Shown: piece after piece, positions 26,021-33,777 of the stretch | How the letters are laid out: each line of letters starts with the position of its first letter | How positions within the stretch are numbered: the stretch's first letter is position 1 | Assembly: GCF_030817835.1 (NCBI RefSeq) | Contig: NZ_JAUSZR010000001.1 | Coordinates: forward strand, 1,302,001-1,366,000 | DNA from: Pseudarthrobacter sp. W1I19 | GTDB taxonomy: Bacteria > Actinomycetota > Actinomycetes > Actinomycetales > Micrococcaceae | Length of the DNA stretch: 64,000 nt | Direction of reading: 5' to 3' | Notes under the pieces: generated by a model | The model's input: the letters and a program-made list of their open reading frames with translations, nothing else | Database searches by the model: none | What the model was told of the DNA's origin: nothing | Translations under genes and position numbers: made by a program

Positions 26021-27287
26021 CGAGCCTTCTTATCGGGGCTTCGCCATCGTGGGCGCGCCAGTCATCGGGCAACAGATGATCCAGAACGTCATCGACAGTC
26101 ACCGCCCCCACAAGCCGGCCGGCGTCGTTAACCACCGGGAGGGAGTTCAGGTTGTACGTGGCCAGGGTCCGGGCCACTTCGCTGATATGGGCCTGGTCGG
26201 ACAATGGCTCCAGGTTTTTGTCCACGAGGTTGCCCAGCGACTCGAACGGCGGGAACCGGAGGAGCTGCTGGATGTGGACCACACCTAGGAACCGGCCGGT
26301 GGGCGTCTCCAGCGGCGGCCGGGCGATGAAGATCGAGGAAGCCAGCGCGGGGGAGAGCTCCTCGCGCCGCACGTGCGCAAGGGCCTCGGCAACCGTGGCT
26401 TCGGGTGGCAGGATCACCGGCACGGGGGTCATCAGGCCGCCGGCAGTGTCCTCGTCGTATTCCAGGAGCCGCCGGACGTCCTCCGCGCCTTCGGGCTCCA
26501 TCAGCTGGAGCAGTTCTTCTGCCTGCGCGGAGGGAAGCTCACCAAGGAGGTCGGCGGCGTCGTCGGGGTCCATTTCCTCCAGCACATCGGCGGCGCGCTG
26601 GACGTCCAGCGCGGAGAGGATCTCCACCTGGTCATCCTCCGGAAGCTCCTGCAGGACGTCGGCCAACCGTTCGTCCTGGAGCTCGCTGGCCACCTCGAAA
26701 CGGCGTTTGTCACTCATTTCCTGCAGTGCTTCGGCAAAGTCGGCAGGCTTGAGGTCCTCGTGGTTTGCCACGAACTGGGTGGCGGCCTGCGGCTCCGTGC
26801 GGGGGCCCTGCAATGCGTCCGCCCAGTCGATGATCAGGGTTTCGTTGCGGCGCAGCCGGCTCAGCGGGGAGAGCGAATGGCCGCGCCGGACAAAGAGCTT
26901 GCTGACGAACCAGTCGCGTGAGCGGCTCTGGTCCATGGCTATGTCCTCGATGGTGGCGTCGCCGCTGCCATCACGGAGGGTGACGCGGCGGTCGAACATC
27001 TCGGCCACCACCAGCGTTTCGGCGCCGCGCTGTTCAAAGCGGCGTAGATTGACCAGGCCGGTGCAGATGATCTGTGTCTGGTCGATGGAGGTGATCCGCG
27101 TCATGGGCACAAAAACGCGCTTTTTGCCAGGGACTTCCACCACGATGCCCACCACGTGAGGGGCTCCCTGGGTCCCGCGGGACAGCACAACAACATCGCG
27201 CAGCCGGCCCAGCCGGTCGCCAAGCGGGTCGAAGACGTCGAGTCCCAGCAGGCGCGCCACGAAGACGCGGGTAGGTGTTGTGCTCAC
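26004..27287 (-). CDS. MgtE N-domain/CBS protein lacking a membrane channel
   Basis: 427 residues, soluble. Order of parts: PRC-barrel-like region (RVFVARLLGLDVFDPLGDRL), a second barrel-like segment, MgtE N superhelical repeats (LADVLQELPEDDQVEILSAL, AADVLEEMDPDDAADLLGEL), then a CBS pair (YDEDTAGGLMTPVPVILPPE; TYNLNSLPVVNDAGRLVGAV). True MgtE has five membrane helices after the CBS pair; here the chain ends at once (LLPDDWRAHDGEAPIRRLGG). It may sense Mg2+ or nucleotide without transporting it. GTG 27287 has TAGCCT six bases upstream and no strong Shine-Dalgarno. First gene of the set mgtE-like/DUF1003/mrp. From memory it matches Rv1232c. Confidence 0.87.
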   Translation of the reverse strand: MSTTPTRVFVARLLGLDVFDPLGDRLGRLRDVVVLSRGTQGAPHVVGIVVEVPGKKRVFVPMTRITSIDQTQIICTGLVNLRRFEQRGAETLVVAEMFDRRVTLRDGSGDATIEDIAMDQSRSRDWFVSKLFVRRGHSLSPLSRLRRNETLIIDWADALQGPRTEPQAATQFVANHEDLKPADFAEALQEMSDKRRFEVASELQDERLADVLQELPEDDQVEILSALDVQRAADVLEEMDPDDAADLLGELPSAQAEELLQLMEPEGAEDVRRLLEYDEDTAGGLMTPVPVILPPEATVAEALAHVRREELSPALASSIFIARPPLETPTGRFLGVVHIQQLLRFPPFESLGNLVDKNLEPLSDQAHISEVARTLATYNLNSLPVVNDAGRLVGAVTVDDVLDHLLPDDWRAHDGEAPIRRLGGRIG

Positions 27288-27293
27288 TCCTAC

Positions 27294-27299
27294 AGGCTA
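27294..27299 (-). promoter_or_regulatory. -10 box (TAGCCT) for the MgtE-like operon
   Basis: TAGCCT, six bases (GTAGGA), then GTG. The bases AGGA immediately before the GTG are too close to serve as a ribosome-binding site. Confidence 0.5.
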
Positions 27300-27364
27300 C
27301 CGAGTCTGCTCTCTTTTAGCGGAATTTACAGGCAGCACACATGCTGATGGGCAAGAATGGGACT

Positions 27365-28258
27365 ATGGCAAACATATTTGGCGCTCCCAAGGCCGGCGGC
27401 CCCAACGGCATGGACGAAGCCAGGGCCGTTCCCACCGGCGACACTGTCGGCTCCTACACCTCTTACCTCGACGCCCAGAAGGCGGTGGACTACCTCGCGG
27501 ACCAGCAGTTCCCCGTGCAGATGGTGTCCATCGTGGGCAACGAACTGAAGATGGTGGAGCGGGTAACGGGGCGCCTGAGCTACCCCCGGGTGGCCTTGTC
27601 CGGTGCGCTGAGCGGCATGTGGTTCGGTTTGTTCGTTGGCGTGATGCTCTCCTTCTTCGCGCCGTCGCCGGGATACTTTTCCATCCTGACGTCCGTGCTG
27701 ATGGGTGCTGCCTTCTTTATGCTCTTTGGCATTGTCACGTACGCCATGCAGCGGGGAAAGCGCGACTTCACCTCCACCAGCCAGGTGGTGGCCACCAGCT
27801 ATGACGTGATCGTCTCGCCCGAGGCCGCGCACGAGGCACGCAGGCTCCTGCAGCAGCTTCCCATGACGCGCTCGGACGCTGCCGCCGCCAACGGTCCCTA
27901 CACGCAGCGCGATTACCAGAACCAGCCCTACCAGCAGCCGGGCCAGGGCCCCGCCCGCCCTAACGGCTGGAATGATCCCTACGGCCAGTCTCCTGGTTCA
28001 TCTGCGCAGGAAAGCCCGGCCTACGGCGCCCCTGCCGGGCAGCCGGACGACGGCGGCGCGCAGCAGGCTTCCCCGGCGCCCGCCAAGCGTTACCCGGACC
28101 TGCCCGACGGCCGGCCCCAGTACGGCGTCCGGCTTCCGCAGCCTGGTCCGTCCGCCGACGCGCCGGCCGCGCCCCAGCGCCCAGCCGAAGACCAGGGCCC
28201 CCTTGAGGAGCCTCGTCCCGTGGATGAGCAGCGCCCGTCGGGCGATTCGCGGCAGTAG
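27365..28258 (+). CDS. YflT-like general stress membrane protein
   Basis: 297 residues. The N-terminal general-stress-protein fold (VGSYTSYLDAQKAVDYLADQ, VQMVSIVGNELKMVERVTGR) is followed by two membrane helices (GMWFGLFVGVMLSFF and LMGAAFFMLFGIVTYAM). The C-terminal third is Pro/Gln/Gly-rich and probably disordered. Cellular role is unknown. ATG 27365 (MANIFGAPK) is preferred over ATG 27341 because MxNIFGAPK-type starts are usual in these proteins as I recall them. It diverges from the MgtE-like gene and ends at a perfect 19-bp terminator. Confidence 0.8.
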   Translation: MANIFGAPKAGGPNGMDEARAVPTGDTVGSYTSYLDAQKAVDYLADQQFPVQMVSIVGNELKMVERVTGRLSYPRVALSGALSGMWFGLFVGVMLSFFAPSPGYFSILTSVLMGAAFFMLFGIVTYAMQRGKRDFTSTSQVVATSYDVIVSPEAAHEARRLLQQLPMTRSDAAAANGPYTQRDYQNQPYQQPGQGPARPNGWNDPYGQSPGSSAQESPAYGAPAGQPDDGGAQQASPAPAKRYPDLPDGRPQYGVRLPQPGPSADAPAAPQRPAEDQGPLEEPRPVDEQRPSGDSRQ

Positions 28259-28273
28259 CCGTTCCCACAACGC

Positions 28274-28314
28274 AAAAGCGGGGTCACCGGAGGAACTCCG
28301 GTGACCCCGCTTTT
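28274..28314. terminator. Bidirectional terminator, 19-bp perfect stem
   Basis: AAAAGCGGGGTCACCGGAG, loop GAA, CTCCGGTGACCCCGCTTTT plus one more T. A/T arms on both ends suit the convergent YflT-like and pepP genes. Confidence 0.92.
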
Positions 28315-28330
28315 TGGGTGATACGGGGAT

Positions 28331-29911
28331 TTAGTGTGTCCCCTCGGCTTCGCGGTAAATGCCGGCCATCCAGTTCTCCACGTCCTCCGCCTTGCGGGGC
28401 AGGGCGGCACTGAGGTTTACGGGGCCTGCGGCGGTCATCAGGATGTCATCCTCGATCCGGACGCCGATGCCGCGGTACTCCTCCGGGATTGCGAGGTCCT
28501 CTTCCTTGAAGTACAGGCCGGGCTCAATGGTGAACACCATGCCTTCGGTGAGGATGCCGTCCAGGTAGAGCTCCCGCTTGGCCTGCGCGCAGTCGTGGAC
28601 ATCGAGGCCCAGGTGGTGGCTGGTGCCGTGCGGCATCCAGCGGCGGTGCTGCTGGCCCTCCGGGCTGATGGCCTCCTCCACGCTGACGGGAAGAAGGCCC
28701 CATTCGGCCAGCCGCTCGGCCAGTACGGTGGTGGCGGCAGTGTGGATGTCGCGGAATTTTGTGCCGGGCTGCGCCGCGGCAAACCCGGCGTCTGCGGCGT
28801 CGAGGACAGCCTCGTAGACCTTGCGCTGGACGTCGCTGAACACTCCGGTGGCCGGCAGGGTCCGGGTGATGTCCGCGGTGTAGAGCGAGTCGGCTTCCAC
28901 CCCGGCGTCCACCAGCAGGAGCTCGCCGGCGTTGATCTTGCCCGTGTTGCGGGTCCAGTGCAGGACGGTGGCGTTGTTGCCGGAGGCGGCGATGGTGTCA
29001 TAGCCGAGTTCGTTGCCCACCTCCCGGGCGCGGGCGAAGAAGGCGCCTTCCACCACCCGTTCACCCCGGGCGTGTGTCAGCGCGCGGGGGAGGGCCTTTA
29101 CTACCTCTTCGAACCCTTCCACAGTGGCGGCGACGGCGAGTTTCATCTGCTCGACCTCCCACTCGTCCTTGAGCAGGCGCAGCTCGGAGAGGGCTTCGCT
29201 GAGCTTCTCATCCAGGGCATCCAGTACGGCGAGGTCCAGGTTGTCCGGGTCCTTGGCGGTGTTGTACCGGGCGGTGTCCACCAGGGCGTCGATGTTCTCG
29301 TCCACTTTGCGCACCAGGCGGATGGAGATGCCGCCGATCTCCGGGGCGCCCACATCCTTGGTGATGGCGGTCTCGAGCTGGTCGATATGGGCAGTGGCCA
29401 GGCCCAGGCGGGCCTCGAATTCGGCCAGCGTGGGGCGGGCTCCGATCCAGAACTCGCCGGACCGCGAATCGGCGTAGAACTGTTCGGTATCGCGCCCGGC
29501 CAGGGGCCGGAAGTACAGCGTGGCACGGTGGTTGCCGCCGTCGTCGCCCTTTCCTTCCTCCACAGGCTCCAGGACCAGGACGGCGTCCGGCTCATGGTCA
29601 AGGCCGAGCCCGGTGAGGTGCGCGAACCCCGAGTGGGGGCGGAAGCGGTAGTCGCAGTCGTTGGAGCGGACCTTCAAGGGCCCGGCAGGGATGACCAGGC
29701 GTTCGCCTTTGAACAGGCCGGAGATGGCAGTGCGCCGGGTCGCGGCGTAGCTGGCCACGGCGTCGCGCGCCGGGAGTTGCTGGCTGGATGGCGCCCAGTT
29801 GCTGGCCATGAAGGCCTTGAAGGCGTCGGAACTGGGCCGCTGGGAGCGGTTGTTGACGCGCTCGTCCAGGGGCTGGGAAGCAGAATCGGGGGTGTTATCG
29901 GCATCGTTCAC
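28331..29911 (-). CDS. pepP: Xaa-Pro aminopeptidase (aminopeptidase P)
   Basis: Cytoplasmic metallopeptidase releasing N-terminal residues before proline. 526 residues, typical of actinobacterial members. The N-terminal domain carries RSNDCDYRFRPHSGFAHLTG; the pita-bread catalytic domain carries the metal ligands in LLVDAGVEADSLYTADITRT (two Asp), HGTSHHLGLDVHD (His), FTIEPGLYF (Glu) and GIGVRIEDDIL (Glu). GTG 29911 start with no strong Shine-Dalgarno. Monocistronic between two terminator-type elements. Confidence 0.94.
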   Translation of the reverse strand: MNDADNTPDSASQPLDERVNNRSQRPSSDAFKAFMASNWAPSSQQLPARDAVASYAATRRTAISGLFKGERLVIPAGPLKVRSNDCDYRFRPHSGFAHLTGLGLDHEPDAVLVLEPVEEGKGDDGGNHRATLYFRPLAGRDTEQFYADSRSGEFWIGARPTLAEFEARLGLATAHIDQLETAITKDVGAPEIGGISIRLVRKVDENIDALVDTARYNTAKDPDNLDLAVLDALDEKLSEALSELRLLKDEWEVEQMKLAVAATVEGFEEVVKALPRALTHARGERVVEGAFFARAREVGNELGYDTIAASGNNATVLHWTRNTGKINAGELLLVDAGVEADSLYTADITRTLPATGVFSDVQRKVYEAVLDAADAGFAAAQPGTKFRDIHTAATTVLAERLAEWGLLPVSVEEAISPEGQQHRRWMPHGTSHHLGLDVHDCAQAKRELYLDGILTEGMVFTIEPGLYFKEEDLAIPEEYRGIGVRIEDDILMTAAGPVNLSAALPRKAEDVENWMAGIYREAEGTH

Positions 29912-29979
29912 GGCACCATCGTCTCACCAGCATGAAGGCTTGTGCGAATACCTGCATGATCAGGGGAGCCGGGGTCAAC

Positions 29980-29985
29980 TAGGCT
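29980..29985 (+). promoter_or_regulatory. -10 box (TAGGCT) for a leaderless PHP gene
   Basis: TAGGCT, six bases (GGGCAG), then GTG at 29992. Confidence 0.5.
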
Positions 29986-29991
29986 GGGCAG

Positions 29992-30840
29992 GTGAGGATT
30001 GACCTGCATGCCCACTCCAATGTTTCCGACGGCACGGAAAAACCGGCCGACGTGATGGCATCCGCTGCCCGTGCCGGGCTGGACGTGGTGGCGCTGACCG
30101 ACCATGACTCCACCGCGGGCTGGGCCGAGGCTTCCGCTGCTGCCGTGGAGCACGGCGTTGCGTTGGTGCCCGGGATGGAGGTCTCGTGCCGGACGGAGCA
30201 GGGGATCAGCGTGCATCTGCTGAGCTACCTGCATGATCCCGACCACCCAGGGCTGCTGGAGGAAATCACCAAGGCCAAGGATGCCCGGCTGACCCGTGCT
30301 GAGCGGATGGTCACCCTGCTTGCGGAGGATTACCCGCTCACCTGGGACGACGTTATCCACCACGTGGCGCCGGGCGCCACCCTGGGCCGCCCGCACATCG
30401 CCGACGCGCTCGTGGCGGCCGGCGTGGTCGAGGACCGGTCCGAGGCGTTTGCGTCCATCCTCACCTCCCGGTCCCGCTACTTCATCCAGCATTATGCGCC
30501 GGACCCTGCCACCGCCGTCGCACTTGTCCGTGCGGCGGGAGGCGTTCCCGTGTTCGCCCACCCGGTGGCCTCGTCCCGCGGCCGCATCGTGGACGAGCGC
30601 GTCTACCAGGAGATGATCGACGCCGGGCTGGCCGGCCTGGAAATCGACCACCGCGACAACCCGGAGGAAGGCCGCGGGTTCCTGCGAAGGCTCGCGGCGA
30701 AGCATGATCTGCTGATTACCGGGTCCTCGGACTATCACGGGACCGGCAAGCCTAACCTTCTCGGCGAGAACGTCACCGCCCCTGAGGTCCTCGCCAGGAT
30801 CGAGGAACTCGGAACGGGGACCGCCGTCGTCCGCGCCTGA
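29992..30840 (+). CDS. PHP-domain phosphoesterase (RnaAM/TrpH-like)
   Basis: 282 residues of the TrpH/YciV family, which includes 3',5'-nucleoside bisphosphate phosphatase and 5'-3' RNase activities on short RNA. Metal-binding motifs of the PHP fold are DLHAHSNVSDG, LTDHDST, PGMEVSC, VFAHPV and GSSDYHGT. The helical insertion (about 100-165) matches the AMP-phosphatase subgroup. GTG 29992 has TAGGCT six bases upstream and only a weak GGGCAG before it. Monocistronic and followed by an intergenic palindrome. Nucleotide recycling is the most likely role. Confidence 0.88.
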   Translation: MRIDLHAHSNVSDGTEKPADVMASAARAGLDVVALTDHDSTAGWAEASAAAVEHGVALVPGMEVSCRTEQGISVHLLSYLHDPDHPGLLEEITKAKDARLTRAERMVTLLAEDYPLTWDDVIHHVAPGATLGRPHIADALVAAGVVEDRSEAFASILTSRSRYFIQHYAPDPATAVALVRAAGGVPVFAHPVASSRGRIVDERVYQEMIDAGLAGLEIDHRDNPEEGRGFLRRLAAKHDLLITGSSDYHGTGKPNLLGENVTAPEVLARIEELGTGTAVVRA

Positions 30841-30852
30841 CCCCCTGCCCCT

Positions 30853-30918
30853 CCCAACTGACTGGCATTTAACGCTCCGAAAACGCGTTTTGAGGACGTT
30901 AAGTGCGAGTCAGTTGGG
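30853..30918. repeat. 66-base intergenic palindrome
   Basis: CCCAACTGACT (30853-30863) pairs with AGTCAGTTGGG (30908-30918); inner pairs include GCA.TTAACG with CGTTAAGTGC and the centre AAAACGCGTTTT. It overlaps the last codon and stop of the DNA methyltransferase gene. There is no T-run, so it is not a classic terminator, though it lies between convergent genes. It shares GGCAYTTAAC with the palindrome at 54517. Confidence 0.8.
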
Positions 30919-31782
30919 CGGGAAGGACGTGAACTGCGCGTGCGCACCGAGACGCTTGGCCATGATGTCGATGGCGGGCTGGTTCTGGTCCACGCACACA
31001 AACTTCCGGCCGAGCTTCGCCGAGACGGCACCCAGGGTTCCCGAGCCTGCGAAGAAGTCCAGGCACCAGTCGCCGGGCCGGCTTGAGGCTGCCACCACGC
31101 GGCGGACCAGGCCTTCCGGTTTCTGCGTGGGGTAGCCGGTTTTTTCCTTGCCGGTGGGGGAGACGATGGTGTGCCACCAGACGTCAGTGGGCAGCTTTCC
31201 CAGTTCCCGTTTGGCAGGCGTTACCAGTCCCGGGGCCATGTACGGCTCGCGGTCCACCTCGGCGCTGTCGAAGTGGTACTTGGCCGGGTTCTTGACATAG
31301 ACCAGGATGTTGTCGTGCTTGGTGGGCCAGCGGTTCTTGGCCCGGGCGCCGTAGTCGTAGGCCCAGATGATCTCGTTCAGGAAGCATTCCCGGCCGAAGA
31401 TCGCGTCCAGCATCACCTTGGCGTAGTGCACCTCGCGGTAGTCCAGGTGCAGGTAGAGGGTGCCGTCGTCGGCCAGCAGGCGCCACGCCTCAACGAGCCG
31501 TGGCTCGAGGAAGGACCAATAATCACTGAACGCATCGTCGTAGCGGTGCAGCGCGCCCTTGATCGTGTCGTAGGAGCGCCCCTTGAAGCCCAGGCGGTCG
31601 CCGGTGCCGTCAGCATTGGCGACCATGGTGGTCTGCTGCCGCTGCTGGGGCCTGCCAGTGTTAAACGGCGGATCCACATAAATCAGTGTGAAGGCGCCGT
31701 CCGGCAGCGAGGGGAGGAAGTCCGCGTTGTCCGCGTGAACCACCAGGCTGCTGCCGTCCGGCGCCCAGACAGTGTCAGTCAT
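30910..31782 (-). CDS. Solitary beta-class DNA methyltransferase
   Basis: 290 residues. Catalytic motif DPPF (37-40, within YVDPPFNTG) precedes the SAM motif FFAGSGTLGA (about 247), the beta-class order used by N6-adenine (type III Mod, CcrM-like) and N4-cytosine enzymes; DPPxNTG resembles type III Mod. LYLHLDYREVHYAKVMLD and EIIWAYDYG are further family marks. No restriction endonuclease or specificity subunit is nearby, so it is an orphan modification or epigenetic enzyme. It starts 8 bases after the DEAD-box helicase gene and is probably cotranscribed. The target sequence is unknown. Confidence 0.9.
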   Translation of the reverse strand: MTDTVWAPDGSSLVVHADNADFLPSLPDGAFTLIYVDPPFNTGRPQQRQQTTMVANADGTGDRLGFKGRSYDTIKGALHRYDDAFSDYWSFLEPRLVEAWRLLADDGTLYLHLDYREVHYAKVMLDAIFGRECFLNEIIWAYDYGARAKNRWPTKHDNILVYVKNPAKYHFDSAEVDREPYMAPGLVTPAKRELGKLPTDVWWHTIVSPTGKEKTGYPTQKPEGLVRRVVAASSRPGDWCLDFFAGSGTLGAVSAKLGRKFVCVDQNQPAIDIMAKRLGAHAQFTSFPPN

Positions 31783-31790
31783 GAAGGGGT

Positions 31791-33488
31791 TTAGGCCTCG
31801 GTGCTGCCAGGCTGTGCGGCCTTGTCGCCGGCCACTACCTCACCGTTGCGGCGGCGGGTCCGTGTCCGCGGGCGGCGGGTCCGCGAGGGCTGTTCCGTTT
31901 CGGTGGCAGCGGGGGCCTCACCGGCGGCGGCAGGGCTTTCGGCTGCATCGGAAGTACGACGGCGGCGCTCACCGGAGCGGCCGGTGTCGCCGCCCGTGCG
32001 TCCGCCTTCGCGGTTTCCGCCCCTGTTGTCGCGGCCGCGGCTGGTGCGGTCCCGGCCGTCGCGCTCCCGTGAGGGCCCGCTGTCACGGCCGCCACGGCTG
32101 TTCTTTTTTCCGGTTTCACCCAGGTCTTCGAGGACCTCAGCGTCAACGCCCGCCAGGGTGCGCTTGTCACGGGGCAGCCGGCCCTTGGTGCCCACGGGAA
32201 TATCGAGTTCCTCGAAGAGGTGCGGCGAGGAGGAGTACGTTTCCACGGGCTCCGGGACACTCAGGCCCAGGGCCTTGTTGATCAAGCCCCAGCGGGGCAT
32301 GTCGTCCCAGTCAACGAAGGTGACCGCGGTGCCCTTGTTGCCGGCACGGCCGGTGCGGCCCACGCGGTGCAGGTAGATCTTTTCGTCTTCGACGCACTGG
32401 TAGTTGATGACGTGGGTGACGTCGTCGACGTCAATGCCGCGGGCGGCGACGTCGGTGGCCACGAGGACATCAACCTTGTTGTTGCGGAAGGCGCGCAGCG
32501 CCTGCTCGCGGGCGCCCTGGCCCAGGTCGCCGTGGATCGCGGCGGCGGCGAACCCGCGGTCCACCAGTTCCTCGGCCACCTTGGCGGCGGTGCGCTTGGT
32601 CTTGGTAAAGATGATGGTGCGTCCGCGGCCCTTGGCCTGGAGGATGCGGGCCACCACCTCGATCTTGTCCATGCTGTGCGCGCGGTAGATCAGCTGGCGG
32701 ATGTCGCGCTTGGTCAGGCCTTCATCCTCCGGGTCCGCGGCACGGATGTGGGTGGGCTGCGTCATGTAGCGGCGGGCCATGGCGATGACGGGGCCGGGCA
32801 TGGTTGCGGAGAACAGCAGGGTCTGGCGGACGGCCGGCGTGGCGGCAATAAGGGTTTCGACGTCGGGCAGGAAGCCAAGGTCCAGCATCTCGTCGGCCTC
32901 GTCCAGGATCACGATCTTGACGTTTTTCAGGCTCAGGTGCTTCTGCTTGTAGAGGTCGATGAGGCGGCCCGGGGTGCCCACAACAACCTCCACGCCCTGC
33001 TTCAGGGCTTCCACCTGGGGCTCGTAGGCGCGGCCGCCATAGATGGTGGCAATGCGGGCGTTGCGCTTGCGGGACGCGGTCTGCAGGTCATTGGCCACCT
33101 GCACTGCGAGTTCGCGGGTGGGAACGATGACCAGGGCCTGCGGCGCACCGGGGACCGCGAGCTTGTCATAGCCGGGATCGTCCTGGCCCACCACGCGCTG
33201 CAGCGCGGGGATGCCGAAACCGAGGGTCTTGCCGGTACCGGTTTTGGCCTGGCCGATGATGTCGTGGCCGGACAGGGCCACCGGCAAAGTCATGGCCTGG
33301 ATGGGGAACGGGTGTGTAATTCCGGCGTCGGCCAGGGATTCCACGATGTCGGCGCGCACGTTGTAGTCAGCGAAGGATTTTTCCGCGATCTCATGCGGCT
33401 TCTCGTCCGAGATGATGGTTTCTTCGGGCTCGATGGTTTCGGTGCCGGACTCGTCGGTCAGAAGCTGGTGGGTATGCAATTCACTCAC
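31791..33488 (-). CDS. DEAD-box RNA helicase (RhlE/CsdA type)
   Basis: 565 residues. Q-motif and motif I: FPIQAMTLPVALSGHDIIGQ, AKTGTGKTLGFGIP; motif Ia VIVPTRELAVQV, motif II VILDEADEMLDLGF, motif III FSATMP, motif V TDVAARGIDVDDVTHVINY and motif VI HRVGRTGRAG. The C-terminal 120 residues are Arg/Gly/Asp-rich (RGGRDSGPSRERDGRDR and similar), an RNA-binding tail typical of actinobacterial cold-shock helicases. GTG 33488. The 289-base region upstream carries no gene and may hold a long regulated leader. Probably cotranscribed with the DNA methyltransferase. Confidence 0.93.
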   Translation of the reverse strand: MSELHTHQLLTDESGTETIEPEETIISDEKPHEIAEKSFADYNVRADIVESLADAGITHPFPIQAMTLPVALSGHDIIGQAKTGTGKTLGFGIPALQRVVGQDDPGYDKLAVPGAPQALVIVPTRELAVQVANDLQTASRKRNARIATIYGGRAYEPQVEALKQGVEVVVGTPGRLIDLYKQKHLSLKNVKIVILDEADEMLDLGFLPDVETLIAATPAVRQTLLFSATMPGPVIAMARRYMTQPTHIRAADPEDEGLTKRDIRQLIYRAHSMDKIEVVARILQAKGRGRTIIFTKTKRTAAKVAEELVDRGFAAAAIHGDLGQGAREQALRAFRNNKVDVLVATDVAARGIDVDDVTHVINYQCVEDEKIYLHRVGRTGRAGNKGTAVTFVDWDDMPRWGLINKALGLSVPEPVETYSSSPHLFEELDIPVGTKGRLPRDKRTLAGVDAEVLEDLGETGKKNSRGGRDSGPSRERDGRDRTSRGRDNRGGNREGGRTGGDTGRSGERRRRTSDAAESPAAAGEAPAATETEQPSRTRRPRTRTRRRNGEVVAGDKAAQPGSTEA

Positions 33489-33777
33489 TGGGGAGTTTCC
33501 TTATTCATTTGGGCAATGGCGCTGCCTGCTCAACGGGCCTGCCGTAAGGCTGTTCCGGAGCACGCTCGGGCGCACAAGCAATTCCAGTGGAAGCCGATCG
33601 CGGGCTATCTAAATGCTGGCACTGGTGACCAGCGGGTAATTCTCAAGATCGCGTAGGGGCGGGCTTGTTGGTTTCAAATCAAGGAAATCAACGACCGGGC
33701 ATCCATTTCTACTCCTTCAGTCTAGCCGCAGCGAGCCCAAATACCGGCTTTGGGCCTTCAACACCGCCCCGGTGCTG

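Noticed and set aside
28334..29935. A 533-codon plus-strand frame over the aminopeptidase gene
   Set aside because: Low-complexity Gly/Val-rich translation, no motifs; the minus-strand gene is complete.
30910..31782. DNA methyltransferase as part of a restriction or phage-defence system
   Set aside because: No endonuclease, specificity subunit, BREX or DISARM partner is next to it. Neighbours are housekeeping RNA and nucleotide enzymes.
32220..33656. A 478-codon plus-strand frame over the DEAD-box gene
   Set aside because: Shadow of the helicase gene, with no recognisable domain.
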